Part shown: piece by piece, positions 47,501 through 56,182 of the stretch | Numbering within the stretch: position 1 is the stretch's first letter | Layout of the letters: each line of letters starts with the position of its first letter | DNA from: Flexilinea sp. | Lineage (GTDB): Bacteria; Chloroflexota; Anaerolineae; Anaerolineales; Anaerolineaceae | DNA: 64,000 bases | Direction of reading: 5' to 3' | Assembly: GCA_026645735.1 (NCBI GenBank) | Contig: JAPKMT010000006.1 | Span: forward strand, 1 to 64,000 | Translations under genes and position numbers: made by a program | The notes under the pieces: generated by a model | The model's input: only the letters and a program-made list of their open reading frames with translations | Database searches by the model: none | What the model was told of the DNA's origin: nothing

Positions 47501-49799
47501 CCAGGTCGATGCTGGTTCCATAATATCCGGAAGTCATATCATAAGGGAGCCGTCCGGTTGCTGGCAGCGGAAGAATATCATCCCACTTAGATTCCGAAGC
47601 AATGGATTTTACAGTCAATGCTGCAACTGAATCAGGATCGCGATTAAAAATCTTAATCCCGATCGTATCCCCACGCTGAACAAGTACAGGAGATTGGCGA
47701 AATGTAATCACAGATTCTGATTCTTCGAATGGATTCTGCGTAGAATTCATTCGGAACACAGCTTCAGAAACCTGGTAATGATCGTAATTGATGATCTCCA
47801 CTGCCAGATCAAGGGAGGAAGTCAAACCAGTTAGCTCCCGCAAACCTGACAGGAACAATTCATACAAATTTCCATCGGCTTCGGATTCAAAATAGATTTC
47901 AAGGGGCTCACCATTCCGAATCTGACTGGATAAGCCATGGTAGAAACGATAGGATGGCTTTTGTTCGTAAATTTGATAAATGTCATATTGACTGCTGATT
48001 CGATAGGAACAGTCAGTTCCAAAACCTGATAATCGCAGAAAAGCAAATTGATTTTGCAGATTGAGTTTTACGGGTACAGGAAAATAAAATGTTGATCCTG
48101 AATTGCTGGCTACACCCGAAAGTGAAGAATCGGTTACGAGAGCGGCAGAATCCACTACATTATTACACTTCGCATCAGTACAAATGTCAGCCATCAATGA
48201 ACAATTGCTGCCGCCTGTTTTTATTATGGATTGGAATTCAGCCATTTGAATATCCATTCCGTTCTCTGCTTGAATTGGCAGCAGGACAGGTTCTTTATCA
48301 AAAGATATTGTTTGAAAAGTGGGAATACCGATGGATTGTCGAACCGATCCTTCCGTGGTTTCTATAACTGCCTGCAGCGGCGATGGGATATTGGCATAAA
48401 TCCACTCGCTGGCTTGAATACGCGTATGTTTTTCATGGTAAATCGATAAAAAAGCCAAGCTCCAGAATAACGAGGTCAAAAACAGAATGATGACAAGAAA
48501 ATTCTTGATTCTTTCGATTTTCGCGGATTTGCTGGAAATGCTGAAAATGCCGCCAGAGATCATAAACAATAAAGGGAAAATTGGCAGGAAATAACGCATC
48601 ATTTTGGAGAATTCCATCATCTGCCAAATGAAGAAGAAAAATGCACACAACATGGAGATGACCAGAAAAACTGTCCTTGACGCCAGATCCGCATCACAGC
48701 CACTTACGCTTTCCATCAAAGCTGTTTCTTTAGGGAACGTTGGATCCTTATAATGGAGGGAATACGCTTCATCCGATGATTCCGCCTTTTTTCCCCGCAA
48801 TGCAACATACGATTTTCTGATAAAAATCATCGAAAAAATCCATCCGGATATCAGAATCAAAGACAATGCGATTCCTGATCCATAGAGGAAGAGATTCTTC
48901 AGTGCAAAATTAACAGGCTGATCTACCCATTGCCAGGCTGGCGGAAATGCGACAAATCCTCTGCTTTGCAGACTGAGTTCTTTCATACCGTTCAGCCAGT
49001 CTGCATTGATCGAGAAATTCAGTAAATTTGGTTCTCGAAACGCATAGGGTTGAAATATGCGGAAGGTAAATGCAAAGAAAACAGCAAAACATAAAAGTCC
49101 GCAAAGAACTATCAAACGTCTCAGTTCTTTGTTTCGATTGGAGAGAATGAAATGCGCAAGAAATATGAAAAACGGTAAAAGCAGGAAAAAAACAGCATTA
49201 ATTTTACTGGCAGCAGCACATCCAGACAAAAAACCGGTCAGGGCAGATTTTATTAAGAAAATTCGAGGATCAGATTCTCTTAATAGCAGGAGCGCGGACA
49301 AAATTGAAATCGTCACCAGGAAGGCAACAACAGTGTCAAAGGTATAGAAATGGGATTGCTGGATCGCTGCCGTCAGAATGGCATATCCGCCCATGGAAAG
49401 AAGGACTGATTTCTTGTTTTTCCAAAGAATCCAACTGGCGAAACCGATACAGGCGACCGTCAGAACGTCAAATAATGCGCTCAGAAAACGCCCGATTTGA
49501 ACGACCATGGAAGGAGTTGTCTGGAATGCAAACAGTGAAGCTGCCGCCTTATTAATGAGCAACGGCAGCGTCCCGTAAACAAAAAACTGGAACCCGTTAT
49601 TCGCCGGATTTAGTCTGGAGGCTGCCGGATCGATCCATTCAGAAAACGATTCAGGAAGCGAACCGGCTTCAGTAACCTGCACTAAAAATCGTTCATCCGG
49701 ATGCAGCAAGTGAAAATCATCCCAGTCAGAACCTGTAAATCGAAAACAGACTGCAATGAGTAGTGGAAGGATCCAATAGAGTTTTTGTAGATATTTCAT
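44544..49799 (-). CDS. fusion: GT39-like transferase plus DUF2298/YYY membrane protein
   Basis: A 1751-residue protein with two polytopic halves. Residues 1 to about 960 form a GT39/PMT-like unit: acidic motif LHPDERFLVQV near residue 37, about 12 membrane segments, then a long extracytoplasmic beta-rich domain. Residues about 960-1751 form a complete DUF2298 unit: GGEKPMDFSYFNAVLKSTIF, PPYDPWFAGGYLNYYYYGFF and the C-terminal TGLPGVVGWNYHQRQQRG. Joining a likely sugar transferase to a YYY domain supports a shared reaction. No internal stop or ribosome site suggests two genes. An internal duplication is unlikely because the halves belong to different families. Confidence 0.85.
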   Translation of the reverse strand: MKYLQKLYWILPLLIAVCFRFTGSDWDDFHLLHPDERFLVQVTEAGSLPESFSEWIDPAASRLNPANNGFQFFVYGTLPLLINKAAASLFAFQTTPSMVVQIGRFLSALFDVLTVACIGFASWILWKNKKSVLLSMGGYAILTAAIQQSHFYTFDTVVAFLVTISILSALLLLRESDPRIFLIKSALTGFLSGCAAASKINAVFFLLLPFFIFLAHFILSNRNKELRRLIVLCGLLCFAVFFAFTFRIFQPYAFREPNLLNFSINADWLNGMKELSLQSRGFVAFPPAWQWVDQPVNFALKNLFLYGSGIALSLILISGWIFSMIFIRKSYVALRGKKAESSDEAYSLHYKDPTFPKETALMESVSGCDADLASRTVFLVISMLCAFFFFIWQMMEFSKMMRYFLPIFPLLFMISGGIFSISSKSAKIERIKNFLVIILFLTSLFWSLAFLSIYHEKHTRIQASEWIYANIPSPLQAVIETTEGSVRQSIGIPTFQTISFDKEPVLLPIQAENGMDIQMAEFQSIIKTGGSNCSLMADICTDAKCNNVVDSAALVTDSSLSGVASNSGSTFYFPVPVKLNLQNQFAFLRLSGFGTDCSYRISSQYDIYQIYEQKPSYRFYHGLSSQIRNGEPLEIYFESEADGNLYELFLSGLRELTGLTSSLDLAVEIINYDHYQVSEAVFRMNSTQNPFEESESVITFRQSPVLVQRGDTIGIKIFNRDPDSVAALTVKSIASESKWDDILPLPATGRLPYDMTSGYYGTSIDLDLFADENILQREKMLAKIDAADYWVISSNRIYGAAARIHEKYPLLERLYRQLINCPESEILSECFEQLSKTDLRSGNFFQIAAVFESEPHLFGHTINTQTAEEAFTVYDHPKVFILQKADTFDLTAFRKNLDAINLSQISNKNPVEYRDMENILSLLLTDEQAAIQQTGGTWSVLFNRSAWINENQIFGTFVWMLILMLIGWIFFPMSRIVFGSLRDKGFGISKFFGILCIGYVVWICGFLEIPYTRGLIIIVIAVFALLNLILFLSDRKKLSAEIHKNIQIFLRSELIFLSFFLFFLLIRLGNPDLWHPAKGGEKPMDFSYFNAVLKSTIFPPYDPWFAGGYLNYYYYGFFLSGLLVKLIGMIPSIAYNLILPTWYGFLAIGAYSAGSAIYSATKPHAADFKADKWANISGMLSIFMLQVIGNLGTIKIILSEMVELGSGGATGSGLQNITWFFSGLLKLLQGQHFQMYRGDWYWIPSRAIPGEPITEFPFFTFLYGDPHAHLFALPITVLVLVWLLAIIRRMQDSSKGNIAATGFILLSGSLIIGSLIPANTWDMPTYLLISCVVLTAVGIKFPLFKLAEEHSNQKQRRNKTLSLIFVLVLLCGAVFILFTPYLRTNFRDSSIDIWNGNRTPLWSYWMHWGFFLFALISWYSIETIQWMACVKLSNFRKFLREKKSLLVFLTLLFLFVLIFFSIKKVVVVWTALPLMGWSALLLFRRNNSPGKRFLMFLTGTGVFITLFVEMTCLRGDLGRMNMVFKLYLQAWVLLSISAAVALTVCLEKYFMAGGHLRVKHIWRGLLAFFVIGTLSFTISGSIDKMTDRMSSVAPHSLDGMDFMKTSTYYQDGFSMDLSQDYLAIRWLQDHVEGSPVIVEANATEYKWGNRYTIYTGLPGVVGWNYHQRQQRGANSDQVWERVKAIEAFYNTISIDETIAFLKKYNVSYIVVGQMEEGMYTYEGLYKFERYDRILWDEVYQNGDTFLYQVRK

Positions 49800-49916
49800 G
49801 GACGGTCTTTTTCATTACCGGAAGATGAAAGGATTAAAAAATAATTTCAGTAAACATGCTGTCCGATTTATGCAGTGCGATTCAGAACCATTAACAGGCT
49901 GTTCAACAGCAGCTTC

Positions 49917-52133
49917 TTATGGCACCAGATAACTGAAAAAATTCTTCCCAGGATATTCACTTACCTGCAGGATGGCTTTTCCATCCGGATATAGCTGGCT
50001 GAGAGATTTTGCTGTGTCCAGATCATCTTCCTTATAGATAAATAACATCGGACGTACTGATTTTCCTGTTGAAGAAATCATATCCCTTGCCAATGCATAA
50101 TCTTTACCAGGGACTCCGGCATTGATGCCCACCAGCCGGGTATCAACCCAATACGGGTAGGGTATTACAAATACATCTTCATAATCGCCGATCGAATCCG
50201 CAAAACCTTTGATTACTGAACCGATCTGGCGGGTGTTGAGTGCATTCCGGTCATAATTCAAGCGATAGTCGTGAAAAACCAGATGATAATTTTGGATACA
50301 AATACCTGATATGATTCCACCTGCAAAAAGGACTGTCAGCCATATGGATAATCCCGGTCGTTTTGCTTTATCAATAATCGCCTCGACCAGATAACAAAAT
50401 CCGAAGGCGGTTAAAATAAAAATCGGTATGACTGCTGCACTGGTTCGATTAAGACATGGGTTTTCATCCGGGAATGCAATGGACAAACTGGACGGAAGCA
50501 TCAACAGAGGCACACACAGAAGAAGACACAGATCCTGCCATTGTTTTCGTTTGAGATAGCGGAAAAATACAAGCATCGATCCCAAAAAAAACAGGGGTGC
50601 ACTGAATAAATCCAATGCAGGACGGTAAAGAACCGAATGAACCCAAATGCCGCCATTATTCCAAAAAGGCATAACAGCAGCTTTCCAAAAGTTAACCAGA
50701 AAAATCAGAATAGCCGGTTTGGCAAATACAGTTTCAGTTTCTCCGATTCGCGTCATGACTCTATAGAAAACCGATTCCGGCATGTCCAGGATTACTCGGA
50801 GCAGCGGAAGACTGGTCAGCACCGTAAAAAATACAACTGTTCCAAAACTGATGAGTGTTTCTTTCCGATTACTTCTGGAATCTGAGAGCAAGGATATCAA
50901 AAAAAATATTGCGACAATTATTGGAACAATACGCATGGCGCTGTAACCTTGCAAGCCAATCCCTAAAAATAACCCGCAAAGAATAAAATCTTTCCGTGAT
51001 TTTTGCGTCAATCCTCTGAATAAATAAAATAAAGCAGGTGCTGTAAACATCGGATAAAAAGCAAACCGTAAAGCAACTCTGCTGATCACATTAGGCCAGT
51101 AAGCAACACCGCAAAATAACATGGCGAATAATCCGACCCAACGGTTTCCAAATAATTTTCCCAGCAGGTAAATATATGGCAAGGCAAATAATCCTGCCAA
51201 AATCGTTCCGATTTTCAGACTAAGAAAACTGATCCCGCTTCCGAATATTTTTATGATGAATGCTGTCCAATAAAATTGGAAGGCTTCCCGGCCGGTGTTT
51301 CGGACGAAGAAAATGGAAGTTTTTCCATCCAGTACATCCATGACATCATAAAGTTTTTCAGCATGGTCGCTAAACATATCACCCGGAATTTCATTGATTT
51401 GAGAAAAGCGAAAATATGCGCAGATACAAAAAGTGAAAAAAACCAGTATTTGCCAGGAGGAAATTCGAATTTTCAAGGCACTGAAAATATTGAACTTCGA
51501 ACGAAATTCTTTTGCCTTATGAGAAAAAGAAATATCCGGTAAGAACGAAATGATGCCCATTATGACGGAAGTGATCCAAAAAATGAGGTTGAAATACGTA
51601 AAACGGTTGCCGGCAAACAAAAGAAAGGCGATGAAAGCAGACAGAACAGATGCAAAAAACCATTCCAGCCGAACAGCCTTCAACATCGTCACAGATCTTT
51701 CCTTAAATTCGGAAGATGAATTTGTCAAAGCATCTTTCTGATTGTTTCCGGAAGACTGTCTTCGATGTTGGAAAAAATTCAATCCGAGGAGAACTGTTGA
51801 CAATCCGTAAAACAGGACTGCGGGCAAAGAATTCCGGGATCCGCTGACTATGTTCGGTTCAATAGATATTTGAGCGAGCTGAGACAAGACAAATGTCAAA
51901 AGGAGAGGGATGAAAGAAAGCGCGCAGAAAGCAAGTTTTTCGTTCTCTGTCAAGAATTCCATTCGTTGAAAGAGCGTCAAAAAAAAGGAGGGATTTTGAA
52001 AACTCTTTTCCGCAAACGAAATTGTTTCGGATTGAACTTCACTCGGTTCAGAGTCTTCAGGAAGAATCTCCCGATTCCAATTCTTCGGATTTAGTTTAAA
52101 CCGAAAATAATCCAAAACGGTTATTTCATCCAT
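49917..52133 (-). CDS. large GT39-like membrane glycosyltransferase
   Basis: This 738-residue polytopic protein has a cytoplasmic N-terminal region with an early helix pair, then at about 245 the motif IPGDMFSDHAEKLYDVMDVL, which corresponds to the acidic loop of GT39-type enzymes. RNTGREAFQFYW follows, then about ten helices. A C-terminal extracytoplasmic domain contains YPYWVDTRLVGINAG. It is separated from the downstream fusion gene by 117 bases, the widest gap in the operon, and from the methyltransferase by five. Confidence 0.78.
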   Translation of the reverse strand: MDEITVLDYFRFKLNPKNWNREILPEDSEPSEVQSETISFAEKSFQNPSFFLTLFQRMEFLTENEKLAFCALSFIPLLLTFVLSQLAQISIEPNIVSGSRNSLPAVLFYGLSTVLLGLNFFQHRRQSSGNNQKDALTNSSSEFKERSVTMLKAVRLEWFFASVLSAFIAFLLFAGNRFTYFNLIFWITSVIMGIISFLPDISFSHKAKEFRSKFNIFSALKIRISSWQILVFFTFCICAYFRFSQINEIPGDMFSDHAEKLYDVMDVLDGKTSIFFVRNTGREAFQFYWTAFIIKIFGSGISFLSLKIGTILAGLFALPYIYLLGKLFGNRWVGLFAMLFCGVAYWPNVISRVALRFAFYPMFTAPALFYLFRGLTQKSRKDFILCGLFLGIGLQGYSAMRIVPIIVAIFFLISLLSDSRSNRKETLISFGTVVFFTVLTSLPLLRVILDMPESVFYRVMTRIGETETVFAKPAILIFLVNFWKAAVMPFWNNGGIWVHSVLYRPALDLFSAPLFFLGSMLVFFRYLKRKQWQDLCLLLCVPLLMLPSSLSIAFPDENPCLNRTSAAVIPIFILTAFGFCYLVEAIIDKAKRPGLSIWLTVLFAGGIISGICIQNYHLVFHDYRLNYDRNALNTRQIGSVIKGFADSIGDYEDVFVIPYPYWVDTRLVGINAGVPGKDYALARDMISSTGKSVRPMLFIYKEDDLDTAKSLSQLYPDGKAILQVSEYPGKNFFSYLVP

Positions 52134-52138
52134 TGATA

Positions 52139-53002
52139 CTATCCTTTTTTACGGGAAATATAAAATGTATAAGAACCTGATTCCTGATTGTCATCTTCAT
52201 CATAATACTTACGGCAAATTTGTTCCACCAGCCATAAATTCCAACGATATGGAAACAAGATCCACTTTCTGGTCAGAAAATGACAAATTAAGGATGGCAA
52301 TCCAAAATAATGTCCCCACTCCAGGGTATGAAAAGCGGCAGGAGAAAAATAATGCCAATACTTTACAATTTCAAAATTTGCATTTTCCAGTCGATCCTGC
52401 CAAATTAGCGGATTGTCGCAATGATGATGTCGTGAAATTTTATTAAAAAACCTTCGGTACCATTCTGCTGCAAAATGCATGTGAATTTTGTCAAAAAACG
52501 AAGAAACGGAAAGATTGTTTAGAAACTGATGATTGGGAACACAAAACAGAAATGTACCGCCTTTCCGCAGCACTCTGCCGGCCTCTTTGACAACATCATC
52601 GACCTCTGGAATATGTTCTAAAACCGAATTGCTGATAATGGTCTGAAAGGTTTCATCCGGAAATGGCATATCGCTGCCAATACAGCGATATGTCTGCAGA
52701 TAGGCACCGGATTTTGAAGCTTCCTTCAAAGGACCTACCCAGGGATCAATACCTGCATCGATTGGAAAATCAAAGGACCGGCTTGCAAAATGCCCATCAC
52801 CACAACCAAGATCCAGGATCGGACTTTCAATCGGAATTTGCTGATAGAATCTGGCTTCCACGGCACGCAGCAATCCGCGAAAATAAGGCAGCTCGCGTAT
52901 TTGAATCCAGAGATAATCTTTTCGTTTTGTTTTTATCGACGAATTTGTTTGTTTTTTATTTGATTCCATAGGCTTTGAAGATTCGATCATATTCTGCGGC
53001 AA
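52139..53002 (-). CDS. class I SAM-dependent methyltransferase
   Basis: This 287-residue protein has a Rossmann-type methyltransferase core: motif I ILDLGCGDGHF (near 63-73), acidic loop at GIDPWVG, then ISNSVLEHIPEVDDVVKEAG, typical of methyltransf_11-type enzymes. The C-terminal region is aromatic-rich (HFAAEWYRRFFNKI). The substrate is unknown; context points to a sugar or lipid-linked glycan. The open frame overlaps the glycosyltransferase gene by 47 bases. The in-frame ATG at 52969, four bases from that gene's stop, would give a shorter protein and may be the real start. Confidence 0.82.
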   Translation of the reverse strand: MPQNMIESSKPMESNKKQTNSSIKTKRKDYLWIQIRELPYFRGLLRAVEARFYQQIPIESPILDLGCGDGHFASRSFDFPIDAGIDPWVGPLKEASKSGAYLQTYRCIGSDMPFPDETFQTIISNSVLEHIPEVDDVVKEAGRVLRKGGTFLFCVPNHQFLNNLSVSSFFDKIHMHFAAEWYRRFFNKISRHHHCDNPLIWQDRLENANFEIVKYWHYFSPAAFHTLEWGHYFGLPSLICHFLTRKWILFPYRWNLWLVEQICRKYYDEDDNQESGSYTFYISRKKG

Positions 53003-54113
53003 TAACTGAAGGAGTATAAAATGCTTTTATTGCAGCAGTTTTTTCCTTGAATTGCTGATGAAGGCCAATCTGGTGAATGATGGCATCAGCCAATTTTTGA
53101 CTGTCACCAACCGGAACAATATCACCCATACCATGGCGTTGTACAGGAATTCGGATTCCAGGCAAATTGGAGGCAACCACCGGTTTTCCGTTCATCATGG
53201 CCTCAATTTGAACCAGCCCAAAAGCATCCGTTCTGTTGAGACTGGGCATCGTTAGAAGGTCAATCGTCTGATAAAATTTTGCCATCTCTCGAGGAGAAAG
53301 ACTGCCAAGAAATTTCCAGTGTCCGGAATCAATAAAATCCTGCAAGATCGGTTTCAGACGCAAATAATACGCTTTTTCGCCCAGAACATCCTGATATGGT
53401 CCTGCAAAGAAAACGCAGCAATCTGGAAAAACCTGGATGATTTTTGGCAATGCTTCCAGCAAAATTTCAACACCTTTGTCCGCAGCAAAACGACATGCCA
53501 TTCCAATGACAGGATGTTTGCTTTCCGAATTGACATTGTTCTCAAATGCTGCCGTTTCATCAGGACTGACTTCCGGCAATTCAACTGGAGGCTGAATAAT
53601 CGATGTCTTTTCAGAGAATTTTGGCAAGAAAAAAGAATGTTTTGCATAATCTTCTGTATATGCAACAATCCTGTCACTGAATCGGCCAGCCAAGTTATTC
53701 ATCCACAAGATGACTTTATTCGATAATTGATTCACAAATCCGCCTGGCATCTCCAGATCACAGTGATAGGTAAGAATTGTGAATTTTTTCGAAATTTTTC
53801 CAAGCCAGGCCACCCAGGCTGCATCGAATTGAGGCAAATGGAGATTGATGACATCAGCCCACTTTACCAGATAAATTGCGTCCTTCCAAAAAGAAGGCAT
53901 CAAAGATCCTTTACTGATGCGGAATAAAACCGGAGCACGAATGACGCGAACTCCTTCCATTAATTCTTCTTTTGGCAAAACAGGAGAGTGTTGCGATGTC
54001 AGGACAATCACATCATGTCCTTCCCTTACCCAGGCTCTGGCAATTCGATCTGCATAGATGGTTAATCCGCTGACATATGGAGAGTAATAGGTTAATGCAA
54101 TAAGAATTTTCAT
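52956..54113 (-). CDS. GT4-family glycosyltransferase
   Basis: This 385-residue GT-B-fold enzyme probably adds a sugar from a nucleotide donor on the cytoplasmic face. It starts MKILIALTYYSPYVSGLTIY, with the Gly-rich N-terminal acceptor loop. The C-terminal donor site is VQIEAMMNGKPVVASNLPGI, the EX7E-type motif. The ATG at 54113 overlaps the epimerase stop (ATGA), so I discarded the longer frame to 54143. It lies within the envelope operon. Confidence 0.88.
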   Translation of the reverse strand: MKILIALTYYSPYVSGLTIYADRIARAWVREGHDVIVLTSQHSPVLPKEELMEGVRVIRAPVLFRISKGSLMPSFWKDAIYLVKWADVINLHLPQFDAAWVAWLGKISKKFTILTYHCDLEMPGGFVNQLSNKVILWMNNLAGRFSDRIVAYTEDYAKHSFFLPKFSEKTSIIQPPVELPEVSPDETAAFENNVNSESKHPVIGMACRFAADKGVEILLEALPKIIQVFPDCCVFFAGPYQDVLGEKAYYLRLKPILQDFIDSGHWKFLGSLSPREMAKFYQTIDLLTMPSLNRTDAFGLVQIEAMMNGKPVVASNLPGIRIPVQRHGMGDIVPVGDSQKLADAIIHQIGLHQQFKEKTAAIKAFYTPSVIAAEYDRIFKAYGIK

Positions 54114-55138
54114 CCAAATAAATTCCGATTTGCTGATGCCCACGAATACAATCGGGCAATGCCTTCTTTGGCTGATATTACCGGAGTCCAGCCTAATTCC
54201 TGTTTAATCTTCCGGATATCTGAAACATAAATAACCTGATCGCCAGGACGCCAATCTCCAAAAGCAACTTCAATCGGATGCCCACATAATGATTCTAAAA
54301 TTGGCCCGAAATCTTTCCAGATTGAGATACAATTTTCGGCTCCACCGCCAATATTATAAATTTTTCCCGCAGCTATCTCAGGATGATGAATCGCTTCGGA
54401 ATATGCTCGAACGAGGTCCTCTATGTATAATAGATCCCGAACCTGTTTCCCGTTTCCATAAATGGTTATCGGTTTGCCAGTCAGTACCGCAATAATGAAC
54501 CAGGATACCCAGCCTTGATCCTCGACTCCAAATTGACGCGGTCCATAGATCGCGCTTTGCCGAAAAACGATAGTCGGAATCCCATAAATCCGGTAATAAT
54601 CCCGAACATATTGGTCACCTGTTCCTTTTGAACATCCATAAGGAGAATGAAAATCGAGAAGCTGGTTTTCATTAATGCCTTGCGGATAATCTGCATATGC
54701 ATAATCATTTTCGCGTTCTATGACTCTGACATTTTCCATTCCACCATAAACTTTGTTGGTAGAAGTATACAGAACAATCGGTTGGCGATTTGATTTTCGA
54801 ACCGCTTCCAGGACATTGAGAGTGCCTGAAGCATTCACTTCAAAATCCTCTTTGGGGTTTAGTACTGAAGTTGTTACAGCAACCTGTCCGGCAAAATGTG
54901 CAACGACATCCATTTTCTCTACTGCTTTTTCAAGCGCATCCGAATTCCTGATGTCACCTTCAATAAAGTGAAATGCATCCTGACCATATTTTTCTCGCAA
55001 CCAGGAAAGATTCAATTTTGAGCCATTGCGCGAAAGATTGTCAAAAATGACAACATTCTGATTTTTGTCCAAAAGATGGGCTGCGAAATTTGAACCAATA
55101 AAACCGGCTCCACCGGTTACTAAATAGTTCTTCGTCAT
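54110..55138 (-). CDS. NAD-dependent sugar epimerase, CDP-paratose 2-epimerase type
   Basis: A 342-residue extended SDR enzyme: TGGAGFIGSN nucleotide-binding loop (residues 8-17), VAHFAGQVAVTTSVLNP, YTSTNKVYGG, and active-site YGCSKGTGDQYV (Tyr-xxx-Lys). The QVAVTTS segment and overall spacing resemble CDP-tyvelose/paratose 2-epimerases more than GalE, but substrate assignment from sequence alone is tentative. The ATG at 55138 overlaps the flippase-like gene's TGA (ATGA). Confidence 0.85.
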   Translation of the reverse strand: MTKNYLVTGGAGFIGSNFAAHLLDKNQNVVIFDNLSRNGSKLNLSWLREKYGQDAFHFIEGDIRNSDALEKAVEKMDVVAHFAGQVAVTTSVLNPKEDFEVNASGTLNVLEAVRKSNRQPIVLYTSTNKVYGGMENVRVIERENDYAYADYPQGINENQLLDFHSPYGCSKGTGDQYVRDYYRIYGIPTIVFRQSAIYGPRQFGVEDQGWVSWFIIAVLTGKPITIYGNGKQVRDLLYIEDLVRAYSEAIHHPEIAAGKIYNIGGGAENCISIWKDFGPILESLCGHPIEVAFGDWRPGDQVIYVSDIRKIKQELGWTPVISAKEGIARLYSWASANRNLFG

Positions 55139-56178
55139 TTTAAATTGCCTTTTTCTGATAAATCTGTATTTTGTAATCCTTTGAAAACTTCGGAAAATTT
55201 TTGACCCTGAACGCTGAAACCGATGATCCCCCAAATCATCGGGGTCAAGATCCCGATTGCGTGCATGAGCAGTCCGAACGCAAGAGCCTGTGATTGATTG
55301 ATGTCAAACAAACTTAGCGCAAAAACATAAGCGCCTTCAACGACACCCAATCCGGCTGGTGCAGACGGAATCGCGCCACCCAAAGCTCCGATACTTTGCG
55401 TGAAAAAGCTTGCCCAAATCGGGAGCTGTGGAAAAAAGAAGCGCATCCCGATGATTAATGTAAGCCACCAGCAGCACCAGGTCATTAAAATCCAGAAAAG
55501 CCATCTAAAGAATTTGCGCGGATTCGAAAGAATTTCCATGCCGCTTAATAAGGATTGGATTTTCGGCAGCACAAATAAACCAGTTTTTGATTCCGGTTTC
55601 AAGATTCTGGACAAAAGTTTCAAAAAACTTGCCTGGTTTCGGATGATCAGAAAAACAGCGGCCAAGCCTATCAGAATCACAGCAAAAAGGAGGTAATACG
55701 TTGAAGCAGAAAACGAGCTGCCGGACAATAAAGGGATGGTAGTGATCAGCATAATCAATGTAATGATGACATCAAACAAGCGCTCCAACAGAACCGTCGA
55801 AAAAACATAAAAAGGGCTCTTGCGAACAATACCACCCATAATGACGGCTCTTCCAAGTTCGCCAAGCCGCAATGGCAGGAGATTCAGAAGATACCCTTCA
55901 GTGATCGTCCAAAAACCTTGCGCAAGAGAGGGTTTGCCATCTAAAATGACACGCCACGCCAGACTGCGAAAGACAAATGCGATGGTTTGCAGGAGGAATA
56001 CTTCAATGAGGAGGATCGCGGAGACATTACGAAACGAAGCCAATAATTCATCAAAATCAACAAAATAAAGTAAAACTCCGATGATGATCAGACTGATAAA
56101 AATTCCCGGTAAACTCTTTTTTACCATACTGCCTTTTTGAGAAGTGGAATCAGTATTTGAAGATCCAGTTTTTTTCAT
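55135..56178 (-). CDS. flippase-like membrane protein (LPG synthase TM-domain family)
   Basis: This 347-residue protein has about eight membrane helices and the pattern of the lysylphosphatidylglycerol-synthase transmembrane (AglD/YbhN-like) family: AFVFRSLAWRVIL, NLLPLRLGELGRAVIMG, STVLLERLFDVIITL and GGAIPSAPAGLGVVEGAYV. Members are implicated in lipid or glycolipid handling at the membrane. The soluble aminoacyl-transferase domain is absent. I prefer the ATG at 56178, four bases after the lepA stop; the longer frame would overlap lepA by 62 bases. Confidence 0.82.
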   Translation of the reverse strand: MKKTGSSNTDSTSQKGSMVKKSLPGIFISLIIIGVLLYFVDFDELLASFRNVSAILLIEVFLLQTIAFVFRSLAWRVILDGKPSLAQGFWTITEGYLLNLLPLRLGELGRAVIMGGIVRKSPFYVFSTVLLERLFDVIITLIMLITTIPLLSGSSFSASTYYLLFAVILIGLAAVFLIIRNQASFLKLLSRILKPESKTGLFVLPKIQSLLSGMEILSNPRKFFRWLFWILMTWCCWWLTLIIGMRFFFPQLPIWASFFTQSIGALGGAIPSAPAGLGVVEGAYVFALSLFDINQSQALAFGLLMHAIGILTPMIWGIIGFSVQGQKFSEVFKGLQNTDLSEKGNLK

Positions 56179-56182
56179 AACG

